This document shows, piece by piece, positions 10,901 to 21,361 of a DNA stretch of 49,066 bases. The DNA is from Candidatus Woesearchaeota archaeon. Its GTDB lineage: Archaea > Nanobdellota > Nanobdellia > SCGC-AAA011-G17 > JAGVZF01. The stretch covers positions 1 through 49,066 of the forward strand of contig JAGVZF010000002.1 of NCBI GenBank assembly GCA_018302785.1. Direction: 5' to 3'. The notes under the pieces were generated by a model. It did not search any database, was not told the DNA's origin, and worked only from the letters and a program-made list of their open reading frames with translations. The position numbers were made by a program, and so were the translations under genes. Positions within the stretch are counted from its first letter, which is position 1, and each line of letters begins with the position of its first letter.

Positions 10901-12959
10901 AAATTGTTTCTTTATTACAATTATTGCAAAAATAAATAGAAAATTCCCCAGTAACTTGTTTCCTATTAATAGACTCTTGTAAGCTTCTTAGTCTATCCCC
11001 CTCAGTACCCACAGGAAACAACATATGGGGGCTTCCAGTCAATTTTCTTAACTTAGCTTTTTCAGGTCTACCCATTCTAGCACCAACAAAAGTGCCAGAT
11101 TTATCTTTAATCATAGCATTACTTAATTTATTAACAGTAGTCAAGCTTTTATCTTCATAATTAGAAAAAATTGATTCATTATAACTTAATTCTTTATCAA
11201 AAAAACCAAGATTGACCATTAATGCTTCTGCCCATTCTCCATCAATAGAAACATTTTCGTTAAATAAACATTTATGTGGAACCCCTATTAACTCTAATGC
11301 CCTTTTTGATGTATAATCATCTTCTGTTACTAAAGGCAATATAATCTTACTGTCTTCTCTTTTAACAGAAGATCTTTCAATCCATTTAAGCAGATTAAGT
11401 AAATCTTTATTTTTAATTTCATTCCAATAGAATATATATCTTGGATGTAGTGGGATCTTAAAAATATTAGATAACTTTAATACATCCATTAACTCAATTT
11501 TTGTATTTATTGGTTTAGATACCAATTTATTAATCAAATCTTTATGCAACCCAGATTTAATAGAAATATTTTCAATTCCATCTGCAGCCTTTAATAGTTC
11601 TTTAATCCACCATTCTTCACAGTAGCCAACAGGAACTAATATATGTGCCCTATTTAGAAATTCCCCATAGTTTATTAGAATATCACCTAGATATAATATT
11701 TCTTTACATTTACCCCTTAATTCTTTTGATTGTTCAACAGTTTCAACATAAACCACATCACCATTATCCAACTTAATTATTGGCCCGTTAATATCTGTTA
11801 CAGGAGTAATAGCAGTACTTTTCCCAGGTCTTTCATACTTTAATTGTGTACCTACTGCAATATAATCATTTAATAAATACATAGTACATGGATGGATACT
11901 AAGGGCAGCAAATCCTGAAAATCTTGATTTTCCATATCTAACTCTAAAACCCCCACTTGCGGAAGGCTGGCTCACTACAGGTCTACCAGCAACAATATCC
12001 TTAATAAACGTGTAATCCTTCCGAATTTTTACACCATCATCAGTAGCTTGCTTGCTCTTTGATTTTATTTTTTTTTGTAATTCAATAAAATCCCCTAAGA
12101 AATTCCAATCTTGCATACCAAAATCATTTCCCCATTTAGACAATTTATCATAAATTTTAGGGGCTTTTTGGCATAAACATTCTGCAATAACCAAACAAAA
12201 TCCATTTCTTATTCTATTAGTACCTACTCTATCAAGGTCCTTATAATTACTAACCTCGTATTTCTCACTGGGGTCTCCAGAAATTTGAACAGGTAAATTT
12301 TTACACATAAAGGTTATTTCTTCTTCACTCGGGAAATATTGTAGATTTGTAACTTTTTCATGATAATCCAAACATTCAATGTAAGATCTTCTAATTTCAT
12401 CTTCTGTAGGATCATATTTGTCATAACCAAAACTTTTTCTAACATAATCTGCAATTAAAACAGAAACACTTGCACCAGTTCCACCTGCACTTCTGATAGG
12501 CCCAGAATAAAACAAACAAAAATATTCTTTTTGGTTATCTTTCCTTTTAAAAAATTTAAGTTCAACAAACCCTTCTAAGGGACTGGATACAACCCCACTC
12601 GTAGCATATGCAAACCCAGTTCTTATGCCTATTTCCATTGCTTCTTTTTCATCTTTAAATTTACAAAATTTTTGTTGTGCAACTTCTAAAGCAATTTGAA
12701 GTGCAACTCTCCAGTCTAACTTATTATACTCTTTTTCTAACTCTTGAATTCTATAAGAAACACCAGTCCCCCTAATTTGTGGAGCAACCACACTGATTAA
12801 TCCCTCAACTCTTTGTGCCATATTCTCTGCAATAGGTATTTCAACATCATTAACTGGATCGATACCTTTTTTTCTAGCAGTTCTAGCAACATTATATACT
12901 CGGTTCATCTCATTTTTCAAATTATCAAAATAACCATCATACCTACCCATGCTTGTCAA
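7950..12959 (-). CDS. polC: DNA polymerase D (Pol II) large subunit DP2, intein-containing precursor
   Basis: 1669 aa; DP2 motifs '[23 protein letters not shown]', '[14 protein letters not shown]', '[19 protein letters not shown]', C-terminal zinc finger '[22 protein letters not shown]'; CDS interrupted in frame by an intein. Confidence 0.95.
   Translation of the reverse strand: [1669 protein letters not shown]
8712..10160 (-). mobile_element. Intein with LAGLIDADG (DOD) endonuclease domain in DP2 (483 aa)
   Basis: Starts at Cys1 '[16 protein letters not shown]' after extein 'HAAQRRD', ends '[13 protein letters not shown]' before extein 'CDGDETCC'; block B '[13 protein letters not shown]'; DOD motifs '[13 protein letters not shown]' and '[17 protein letters not shown]'. 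Frame-consistent boundaries. Confidence 0.93.
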
Positions 12960-14595
12960 ACCTCATTATCTTTATTTCCCTAGTTTTTAAATTAATTATA
13001 GGTACTTTACAAGGATCGGGATTGTTTCCTGTTTTTTCTTGAAAATCTGTTTTAGATTCCCAACAAGAACAGTTCACTAATGTTACATTATTATATCTGC
13101 TAACATCAGATCTATGCATATCCCCACTAACAATGATATCAGGGATTTTATCAATAACTAAAAAATCATTATTAATATCGGGGATTAATAAAGAAGAGCC
13201 ATGGGAGGGGGCTAAATGTCTCTTCTGTAATAAAAATTTAAGTATAATCCCAGGATTATCTCTTGCTTTTTCTTGCCTTAATCTATCTACATTGTCCACA
13301 TAATAATGAAAACTAGCACCATGATACATCAGTATATTAAAACCTTCAAAATTTTCTGATGAATGTATATTAATTAAACAAGGATTTGTTACTAACAATA
13401 AATTTTCAATTTCATAAAGATTAGGAGCATAATCCTTAACAGGAGGTGGCTGTGGCTCTGCAACCCGTGTAGCATCATGATTTCCAGGGCACATTACTAC
13501 TTTAATATCACTTCTTATTAGTCTTAAGTAATTGGCTAACTCCTTATATTGTTCTTTAATATCACTTATTTCTAATTCTTCCTCTTGACGTGGGTATACC
13601 CCAACTCCTGCAACAGTGTCTCCAATAATTAACAAATACTTAACTTTTTTAGCAATATCTTTTTGTGTATTGTTCCCATAATGTCCATTCAACCACTCTA
13701 TAAAGGTATTAAACTCGTCTTTCAAAAATTTTTGACTCCCCACATGTATGTCCGAGATAAATGCAACATAAACATCATCATCGCATTTCTTTAAATTATT
13801 ATTAATAGGAATTTCTGGAAAATAAATATTATCAACAAACAAAAAATTGTTACTAAAATCTCCAACTACCCCAATAACTTCATCAAAAACTACATCACCC
13901 ACAATATTTGTTAAGTTTTGTTTATTTTTACTTAAAATACATGTAACATGACCACTCGGGTCTTCTAAAGTAACCAAAGTATTATTATTCTTAGTTATGG
14001 ACTTATCAAACACAAGTCCTATAACAGAAACTTTTCCCTTAACATAGCTAAGCTTATTTATAGAAACGGTATTGTTTAAACTAGGTCTTTGAATTAATAT
14101 ATTTTTGATCATATTATATCTAGAATTATAATATTTGACAAAATCTTGAACTGTTTTTTTACCACCACTTAAATTAAAAGATTTGAGGACAACAACATTA
14201 TTTGTTTTTGTTTCCTCATCCCCATGAGTATCTAAATCTTCAAAATCACTATACATATCCTTATTATATTCATTTTTTGTTTTGAAAACAGATCCATCTA
14301 ATACTTCTAAAAAAGTATTATAAATATTGTTTTTGTTTCCCCTCTCATTATCCACCTTAGATTTTTCGTATTCTAACCAATTTAAGTCAACCTCAGAATC
14401 AGATTGTCTAATAATTTCAACTAATTTATCATCAACAACCAAAGGTATAGAACTTCCTTGTAATTTTAATTTAAATAAATTTAATATTTTATTAAAATCC
14501 TCTTTTGTTATTTTATTAATAATAGAGGGGCTTATAAGTATATTATTATGAAATGCCTCATCAATAATTTGTTCTTTTATTTCATCATCCATCAT
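12943..14595 (-). CDS. polB: DNA polymerase D small subunit DP1 (OB-fold + calcineurin-like phosphoesterase)
   Basis: 'VAFISDIHVGSQKFL', 'LLIIGDTVAGVGVYPRQEEEL', 'VVMCPGNHDATR', 'ILMYHGASFHY', 'DIIVSGDMHRSDVSRYNNVTLVNCSCWESKTDFQEKTGNNPDPCKVPIINLKT'. Confidence 0.95.
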   Translation of the reverse strand: MMDDEIKEQIIDEAFHNNILISPSIINKITKEDFNKILNLFKLKLQGSSIPLVVDDKLVEIIRQSDSEVDLNWLEYEKSKVDNERGNKNNIYNTFLEVLDGSVFKTKNEYNKDMYSDFEDLDTHGDEETKTNNVVVLKSFNLSGGKKTVQDFVKYYNSRYNMIKNILIQRPSLNNTVSINKLSYVKGKVSVIGLVFDKSITKNNNTLVTLEDPSGHVTCILSKNKQNLTNIVGDVVFDEVIGVVGDFSNNFLFVDNIYFPEIPINNNLKKCDDDVYVAFISDIHVGSQKFLKDEFNTFIEWLNGHYGNNTQKDIAKKVKYLLIIGDTVAGVGVYPRQEEELEISDIKEQYKELANYLRLIRSDIKVVMCPGNHDATRVAEPQPPPVKDYAPNLYEIENLLLVTNPCLINIHSSENFEGFNILMYHGASFHYYVDNVDRLRQEKARDNPGIILKFLLQKRHLAPSHGSSLLIPDINNDFLVIDKIPDIIVSGDMHRSDVSRYNNVTLVNCSCWESKTDFQEKTGNNPDPCKVPIINLKTREIKIMRFDKHG

Positions 14596-15800
14596 ACCCC
14601 TAGGCCACTCCTTAAAATCTGATTAATAACAGGTATACTAGAAGGAGGTATTGCTAAACTTATCTCCCGTGTCCTACCATATCTACCTTTACTTACAACT
14701 TTTGCATTAATTATTCCTAACATATCAAGTTCTGCGATTATATCACTTACTCTTCTTTGTGTTAATGGTTTTAAACCACATTTTTCGCAAATATCTTTAT
14801 AATAATTATAAATATCTCCAGTAAAAATAGAATTATTACTTTGGAGTGCATAAGTAAATATACTTAATAAAGTTGCTTGAAATTGTTTAGGTTGTGTTTT
14901 AATGGTGTCTAGTATCCTATCTCTATCAATTTTTTCTTCGGCTTCGTCAATATGCTTAATTTTTATAGAAGTTTCATTGGCCCTTTCTGCTAATTCCCCA
15001 GCAACCCTTAATAATTCTAATGCCCTCCTCGCATCACCATGTTCTCTAGCAGCGTAAGCAGCACATTTTTCTATCACACCTTCTACTATTACACCATCTC
15101 TAAATGCTTCTTTCGATCTTTGTTTAAGTATTTCTTGTAACTGTATTGCATTATAGGGAGAAAATACAATCTCTTCTTCAGATAAAGAAGACCTAACCCG
15201 AGGATCCAAATTATCAGTAAATTTTAAATCATTAGAAATTCCAACTAATGAAATTTCAGAACTTTTTAATTCAGTACTTAACCTAGTCAAATTGTATAAT
15301 ATTTCATCTCCAGCTTTTTTAACTAATTGATCAATTTCATCCAAAATAATAACAACTAGTTTCTTTGAATTTTTTAAATAATTTACAAATAATCTATAAA
15401 CTTCCTCCGTAGGCAATCCTGTAGCAGGAACTTCTAAACCAAATTCTCTAGAGATTTGTGCGATTAGTCTATATTCTGTATCAGCTACCCTTTTTAATTT
15501 ACAATTAATATAATACATACCAAAAGAAATATTTTTCTTATTTGCAACATCAATCATCTGTTCCATAACATATTTTACAGAGAGGGTTTTTCCAGTACCT
15601 GTTTTTCCATATAAAAACAAATTACTTGGTTTTTCCAACTTTAATGCAGGTGCTAAAATACTTGCAATTTGTTTTATTTGTTCTTCTCTATGGGGGATAG
15701 TACTAGGAGTATAACTAGATTGTAAAACTTTTTTGTTAATAAACAAAGGTTCTTTTGTTAGATAATTTTCAAAAAAATTATTTAACCCCTTATTTATCAT
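14592..15800 (-). CDS. cdc6: Orc1/Cdc6 replication initiator (AAA+ and winged helix)
   Basis: 'YTPSTIPHREEQIKQIASILAPAL', 'FLYGKTGTGKTLSVKYV', 'VVIILDEIDQLVKK', 'YAAREHGDARRALELLRVAGELAER', C-terminal 'LTQRRVSDIIAELDMLGIINAKVVSKGRYGRTREI'. Confidence 0.95.
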   Translation of the reverse strand: MINKGLNNFFENYLTKEPLFINKKVLQSSYTPSTIPHREEQIKQIASILAPALKLEKPSNLFLYGKTGTGKTLSVKYVMEQMIDVANKKNISFGMYYINCKLKRVADTEYRLIAQISREFGLEVPATGLPTEEVYRLFVNYLKNSKKLVVIILDEIDQLVKKAGDEILYNLTRLSTELKSSEISLVGISNDLKFTDNLDPRVRSSLSEEEIVFSPYNAIQLQEILKQRSKEAFRDGVIVEGVIEKCAAYAAREHGDARRALELLRVAGELAERANETSIKIKHIDEAEEKIDRDRILDTIKTQPKQFQATLLSIFTYALQSNNSIFTGDIYNYYKDICEKCGLKPLTQRRVSDIIAELDMLGIINAKVVSKGRYGRTREISLAIPPSSIPVINQILRSGLGV

Positions 15801-16337
15801 AAAATTTTATTTATAAATTTGTTTTTAAGTATTATTATGCTATAGAATACACAGACACTTACATTTCCACTGGAAAATCAAATTTTAAAAAATTCACCTT
15901 CATTTCCTATAGAACTCATCTTAAGTAACAACAATGAAATATTATTATAAAGAAGTATAAAATATTATATATAGTATAGAATAGAAAAATTTAAAAGGTA
16001 AAATATAATAAAAATAATAATTAAGACGGCAAATATTTATATGTTATTTAAAGTTTTATAAAATTTAAAATTATAATTTAAAATTATTTATTTAAATACA
16101 TTAAAAAAATATAAAAATAAGTAAAAATAGTAATTTTCCTTTTCCATAAGAAAAAATATCAAAAATTTATTTCCATAAGAAACAAAGGTGGGTGGGTTGA
16201 TTATAATAAATAAGAATTTACTACTTAATAATAAATAAGATATAATATTTTAAAAATTAAGTAGTAATAAAATAACTATAAAAATAAAGAAAAATTTATA
16301 AATAAGATATGACTCTTAGTTATTAAGGTAATTAAAA
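15801..16337. promoter_or_regulatory. Candidate chromosomal replication origin with ORB-like elements
   Basis: 537-bp intergenic region adjacent to cdc6. TTTCCACTGGAAAA at 15864-15877; inverted ORB-like CACCTTCATTTCCTATAGAA at 15895-15914; TTTTCCATAAGAAAA at ~16139-16153; TTTCCATAAGAAACAAAGGTGGGTGGG at 16170-16196. Very AT-rich DNA between the inverted elements. Confidence 0.75.
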
Positions 16338-16601
16338 ATGGCTGATGAAGATAAAAAATATTCAAAACAAATTTTAGGTAAAACTGTTGTAAGTAAAACA
16401 GGAAAAAAATTCGGAGAAGTAGGTAATATAAGCTTCGAAACAAGATCTGGAGAATTAATTCAAATTGTATTAAAAAATCCAACTGGCTTTATAGAAGGTT
16501 TGGATCTGGAAAAAGACTCTCAAGGAAATTTAATGATACCTTTTAGTGCAGTTATGGCTATTGGTGATTTTGTTGTGGTGGCAGAGGAAGACATAATCTA
16601 A
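16338..16601 (+). CDS. PRC-barrel domain protein
   Basis: 'ILGKTVVSKTGKKFGEVGNISFETRSGELIQIVLKNP'. Confidence 0.8.
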   Translation: MADEDKKYSKQILGKTVVSKTGKKFGEVGNISFETRSGELIQIVLKNPTGFIEGLDLEKDSQGNLMIPFSAVMAIGDFVVVAEEDII

Positions 16602-16633
16602 ACTTTTTTATATACTTCTATCTTATCTAAGAT

Positions 16634-18511
16634 ATGGAAAATTTAACACTATTTAAATCAACTAAGGAAATAAAAGTCCCTCCTAAATTAATAGACCAAG
16701 TCATAGGTCAAAAACATGCTATAGAAATAGTAAAAAAAGTAGCTAAACAAAGAAGGCATGTTTTATTAATTGGGGAGCCTGGTACTGGAAAATCGATGAT
16801 AGGCCAAGCATTAACAGAACTTCTTCCAAAAGAAGATTTAGTTGATATAATATCTTTACCCAATCAAATTGATGAAAATGTGCCTTTAATTAGAACCTTA
16901 CCAAGAGGTAAGGCTAATGAATTGATTAATAAAGCAAAATTATCAACATTAAATTATTTTAAGGGCCAAAACATATTATTTTACATTCTAGTTATATTTG
17001 CTATTATATCTCCATGGTGGATTAGAAAAGAATATGGGGATGTGATGGCGGCAGCTTCGTTAATAAGCTCAATGATTTTCATAGCAGCCCTATCTTTATT
17101 TATTAATTTAAGTAGGCGATCTAAACTCAACGAAAAAACATCAATCCCAAAATTATTAATTGATAATTCACTAACAAAAAAATCTCCTTTTATTGATGCA
17201 ACAGGAGCTCACGCAGGAGCCTTACTGGGGGATTGCCTTCACGATCCGTTACAATCTGGGGGTCTTGGAACACCTTCTTTTGAAAGATTAGTTCCTGGAA
17301 TGATTCATAGGGCAAATGGGGGTGTCTTATTTATAGACGAAATTGCAACATTAAAATCTCATTCACAACAAGAATTACTTACTGCAATGCAAGAAAAGAA
17401 ATATCCTATAACTGGTCAAAGTGAAAGATCTTCAGGAGCAATGGTAAGATCAGAACCAGTACCTTGTGATTTTATCTTACTAGCTGCAGGAAATCTTGAA
17501 ACAGTTAAAAATATGCATCCTGCACTAAGATCAAGAATAAGAGGTTACGGTTACGAAGTTTATATGAATAATACGATGGAAGATACAGTAGAAAATAGAA
17601 ATCAATTAGTTGTTTTTATTGCACAGGAAATCAAAAAAGACGGAAAAATTCCACACTTTTCTTATGAAGCGGTACAAGAAATAATTCAAGAAGCAAAAAA
17701 AATGTCAGGTAGATCAAATAAATTAACATTAAGATTAAGAGAATTAGGTGGTTTAATTAGGGCGGCAGGAGATGTTGCTTCAGAAGAAAATTCTAATCTT
17801 GTTTATAATAAACATATTATAAAAGCAAAAAAATTGGCAAAACCACTAGAACAACAACTGGCAGATAAATACATAGAAGAAAAAAAAGACTATGAAGTTA
17901 TAATTACACAAGGCTATAAAGTTGGAAGAGTAAATGGTCTAGCTGTAATAGGTATAGGTTCCTCACTTTCTGGAATTGTTCTTCCAATAGAGTCAGAAGT
18001 TACTCCTGGTGGTAAAAAAGCAGAATTTGTAGCTACTGGAAAACTAGGAATTATAGCCAAAGAAGCAATAAAAAATGTTTCTGCTATAATATTAAAATTA
18101 TTTGGAGAAGATATTAAAGAAAAATATGATATTTATATTCAATTCTTACAAACAACAGAGGGTGTTGAAGGAGACTCTGCTTCAATTGCTGTAGCTACAG
18201 CAATAATATCTGCTTTAAAACAAATTCCAATAAGGCAAGACACAGCTATGACAGGATCATTAACAGTAAGGGGGGAAGTTTTAGCAGTAGGTGGGATAAC
18301 CCAAAAAGTGGAGGCAGCAATAAATGCAGGCATAAAAAGAGTAATAATCCCCAAATCAAACGAGAAAGATATAATAATCCAAAAAGACCAATTAAGTAAG
18401 ATTAAGATTATTCCTGCTTCAGATATTATAGAAGTTTTAAAAGAAGCATTAGACTGGTCAAAAAATAAACCTCTCTACAATTTAATACTTAAAAAAAGAA
18501 AGTTTAAATAA
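16634..18511 (+). CDS. lonB: Archaeal membrane-bound Lon protease (LonB)
   Basis: '[13 protein letters not shown]', '[16 protein letters not shown]', two TM helices, '[18 protein letters not shown]' with catalytic Ser and '[15 protein letters not shown]' Lys. Confidence 0.95.
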   Translation: MENLTLFKSTKEIKVPPKLIDQVIGQKHAIEIVKKVAKQRRHVLLIGEPGTGKSMIGQALTELLPKEDLVDIISLPNQIDENVPLIRTLPRGKANELINKAKLSTLNYFKGQNILFYILVIFAIISPWWIRKEYGDVMAAASLISSMIFIAALSLFINLSRRSKLNEKTSIPKLLIDNSLTKKSPFIDATGAHAGALLGDCLHDPLQSGGLGTPSFERLVPGMIHRANGGVLFIDEIATLKSHSQQELLTAMQEKKYPITGQSERSSGAMVRSEPVPCDFILLAAGNLETVKNMHPALRSRIRGYGYEVYMNNTMEDTVENRNQLVVFIAQEIKKDGKIPHFSYEAVQEIIQEAKKMSGRSNKLTLRLRELGGLIRAAGDVASEENSNLVYNKHIIKAKKLAKPLEQQLADKYIEEKKDYEVIITQGYKVGRVNGLAVIGIGSSLSGIVLPIESEVTPGGKKAEFVATGKLGIIAKEAIKNVSAIILKLFGEDIKEKYDIYIQFLQTTEGVEGDSASIAVATAIISALKQIPIRQDTAMTGSLTVRGEVLAVGGITQKVEAAINAGIKRVIIPKSNEKDIIIQKDQLSKIKIIPASDIIEVLKEALDWSKNKPLYNLILKKRKFK

Positions 18512-18533
18512 TATTAACTTTACTTTATTTCTA

Positions 18534-20186
18534 ATGGATATTTTTGTAGACAAAATTAGTGAATTTATTTCTCAAACAATAAATTTAGATAAAAATGAAG
18601 TATCTAAACTAATAGAAGTCCCACCAGAGAGCAAATTTGGAGATTATTCTTTTCCTTGTTTTACATTATCTTCTAAATTAAAAAAGAATCCTTTAGATAT
18701 TTCACAAGAAATAAAAAATAAAATAAATCCTATTTTATTTGAAAAAATAGATTTGAAAGGACCTTATGTAAATTTTTTCCTAGACAAAGATTTTGTTGCT
18801 AAGACAGTTATAAATAAAGGGAAAACTATAGTTGTAGATATGTCATCTCCAAACATTGCTAAACCTTTTGGGATAGGCCATCTAAGATCAACTATTATTG
18901 GTAATTCACTAAGACATTGTTTTACTTCTCAAGGGTATAAAGTAATAAGAATTAACCATTTGGGGGATTGGGGGACCCAATTTGGTAAACTAATAATTGC
19001 ATTCAAAAAATGGGGTAACACAAATGCATTAAAAAAAGACCCTATTAAATATATGTACAAACTCTATATTAAGTATCACCAATATGCAGAGAAACATACA
19101 GAAATAGACTCAGAGGCAAGATTATGGTTTAAAAAATTAGAAGATGGTGATAAACAAGCCATTTCTATCTGGAAGAATTTTAAAGAATTAAGTTTAAATG
19201 ATTTTCAAAAAATATATGACTTACTTGGTGTAGAATTTGAATCTTATTCGGGAGAGGCATTTTATAATAATAAAATGGGCATCATAATTAAGGGGCTAAA
19301 AGTAAAAAATTTATTGATTAAAAGTGAAGGTGCTACCATTGTGGATTTAAGCAATTTTAATTTACCACCTGCACTAATTCAAAAAAGTGATGAAGCCACT
19401 TTATATATTACAAGAGACCTGGCAGCAGCAATTTACAGATATGATAAATACAAATTTGACAAAATGATTTATGAAGTTGGGGCTGAGCAGAAATTACATT
19501 TCCAACAACTCTTTAAAGTTCTAGAATTAATGGGTTGTCAATGGTTTAAAGATTGTTTTCATATTTATCATGGCCTTTATCTAGATCAGGATAAGAAGAA
19601 ATTAGCAACTAGGAAAGGAAAAACTATATTTATGGAGGACATATTGGAAGAATCAATTAATAAAGCAAAAAAAATTATTAATAAAAAAAATCCGAATCTA
19701 AAGAATAAAGATTTAGTAGCAAAAGATATTGGTGTAGGTGCAATAATATTTGGTGATTTATCCAATGACAGAACAAATGACATAATTCTTAATATAAATA
19801 AATTTTTGAGTTTTGATGGTGAAACAGGGCCGTATATTCAATATACTCATGCACGGGCATGTAGTATTCTTAGAAAATACAAATCCAATTTTGATTTTAA
19901 TATTAAGACATCATTATTAAAAGAAGACTTAGAAAAATCATTGTTATTATTGATTTCTAAATATTCTCAAGTAATAGAGAAGACAATAAATTCATTTAAA
20001 CCTAATATCCTTGCAAGATACCTTCTTGATTTAAGTCAATTATTTAATGAGTATTATCATAAATTCAAAATTATCCAAGACGATAAAGAATTGGAAAAAA
20101 GCAGGATTGCAATTGTTTATTCTATAATAATAGTACTTTCTGATGGTTTATCCTTGTTAGGTATTAATTCACCTAAAGAAATGTAA
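18534..20186 (+). CDS. argS: Arginyl-tRNA synthetase
   Basis: 'VDMSSPNIAKPFGIGHLRSTIIGNSLRH', 'GDWGTQFGKLI', 'ITRDLAAAIYRYD', 'LATRKGKTIFMEDI'. Confidence 0.95.
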   Translation: MDIFVDKISEFISQTINLDKNEVSKLIEVPPESKFGDYSFPCFTLSSKLKKNPLDISQEIKNKINPILFEKIDLKGPYVNFFLDKDFVAKTVINKGKTIVVDMSSPNIAKPFGIGHLRSTIIGNSLRHCFTSQGYKVIRINHLGDWGTQFGKLIIAFKKWGNTNALKKDPIKYMYKLYIKYHQYAEKHTEIDSEARLWFKKLEDGDKQAISIWKNFKELSLNDFQKIYDLLGVEFESYSGEAFYNNKMGIIIKGLKVKNLLIKSEGATIVDLSNFNLPPALIQKSDEATLYITRDLAAAIYRYDKYKFDKMIYEVGAEQKLHFQQLFKVLELMGCQWFKDCFHIYHGLYLDQDKKKLATRKGKTIFMEDILEESINKAKKIINKKNPNLKNKDLVAKDIGVGAIIFGDLSNDRTNDIILNINKFLSFDGETGPYIQYTHARACSILRKYKSNFDFNIKTSLLKEDLEKSLLLLISKYSQVIEKTINSFKPNILARYLLDLSQLFNEYYHKFKIIQDDKELEKSRIAIVYSIIIVLSDGLSLLGINSPKEM

Positions 20187-20229
20187 ATCAAAACACAACA
20201 TTTATAAATTAATCTATCATAAAATCTCT

Positions 20230-20658
20230 ATGGGAATAATAGGTTTTAATTTTGATAATATAGTAGCAGAAAGAACAAAAAAACCAGAAGGTAATATAAA
20301 TATAAAACAAAAAATAGGTATCACAGAAATAACTTTAGAAAAACTTCCACTTAATAAGGAAGAAGAAGTCTTAAAGTTTAATTTTGAATTTTTAGTTGAT
20401 TATGAACCAGAATTTGCAAAAATACACATAAAAGGTCATGTTTTATCACTAGAAGAGCCAAAAATAAATAAAGAAATCCTTGATAAATGGAAAAAATCAA
20501 AAAAAGTAAGCCAAGATATGTTGGAAGATGTTTTCAATGTAATTGTTTCTAAATGTACAATAAAAGCCCTTTCAATATCCCAAGATATAAATATTCCACC
20601 TTTAATTCCATTACCAAGAGTTCAACCAACCCAAAAACCACAAGAATATATAGGTTAG
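20230..20658 (+). CDS. Conserved archaeal protein of unknown function (possible SecB-like fold)
   Basis: Intact 142-aa ORF with TATA-like 'tttataaa' upstream; beta-rich with C-terminal 'SISQDINIPPLIPLPRVQP'. Fold suggestion is weak. Confidence 0.5.
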   Translation: MGIIGFNFDNIVAERTKKPEGNINIKQKIGITEITLEKLPLNKEEEVLKFNFEFLVDYEPEFAKIHIKGHVLSLEEPKINKEILDKWKKSKKVSQDMLEDVFNVIVSKCTIKALSISQDINIPPLIPLPRVQPTQKPQEYIG

Positions 20659-21359
20659 ACTAAATTTTTTATCTTTCCAAAATTATATATTTTATCCCCT
20701 ACAACAAATACTTCAAAGTTTTCAATAGAAACTTGTAAAAATGGACTTAAAAATTTTTCATTTAGTACATCAGTACCTTCACTTAATGGATTAAAACTAG
20801 GCATAACAATTAATACTTTATCTTTCCACTTCCCCTTTATAAAACATTTATACTTTTCATTTTTAGAACCTTCTCTCAATAACACTGATGGATGTTCATG
20901 CCCAATAATAACAATTTTTTTAGTCGTTGCTTCTGCAGGTATAAAATCACCATGTAATATAATAATGTCATTAACAATAACAAAATAACTTGTTTTATAC
21001 CCTTTAGAATCTAGCATTTGCTTCATAATATAATCATGATTCCCAATAACAATTTCAACATCACAATACTCCTTTAAAAATTCAATTAAAGAATAAACAT
21101 CATTCCATTCTTGTTTATTAATCCTGGAAAATTCATGTTTTATGTCACCATTTATAATTATTTTTTTTACTTCAGATTCTTTAAGTATTTTTTTTATATT
21201 ATCCTTGATAGTATTAAACTGAGATTTTGGTATTAATATTCCTTGATCAATTAAAGAATTTTCTAACCCTAAATGTAAATCTCCAATAATAAGAATTTTT
21301 TTATCCTTAAGATACAAAGATAAATGTATTATCTCAATACCTTTTGATATACATACCAT
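20655..21359 (-). CDS. Metallophosphoesterase (calcineurin-like)
   Basis: 'ILIIGDLHLGLE', 'KKIIINGDIKHEF', 'VEIVIGNHDY', 'IIILHGDFIP', 'IVIIGHEHPSV'. Confidence 0.9.
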   Translation of the reverse strand: MVCISKGIEIIHLSLYLKDKKILIIGDLHLGLENSLIDQGILIPKSQFNTIKDNIKKILKESEVKKIIINGDIKHEFSRINKQEWNDVYSLIEFLKEYCDVEIVIGNHDYIMKQMLDSKGYKTSYFVIVNDIIILHGDFIPAEATTKKIVIIGHEHPSVLLREGSKNEKYKCFIKGKWKDKVLIVMPSFNPLSEGTDVLNEKFLSPFLQVSIENFEVFVVGDKIYNFGKIKNLV

Positions 21360-21361
21360 AA

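Noticed and set aside
16276-16482. 68-aa minus-strand ORF at the origin/PRC-barrel gene
   Set aside because: Antisense to the PRC-barrel CDS and low-complexity AT-rich translation.
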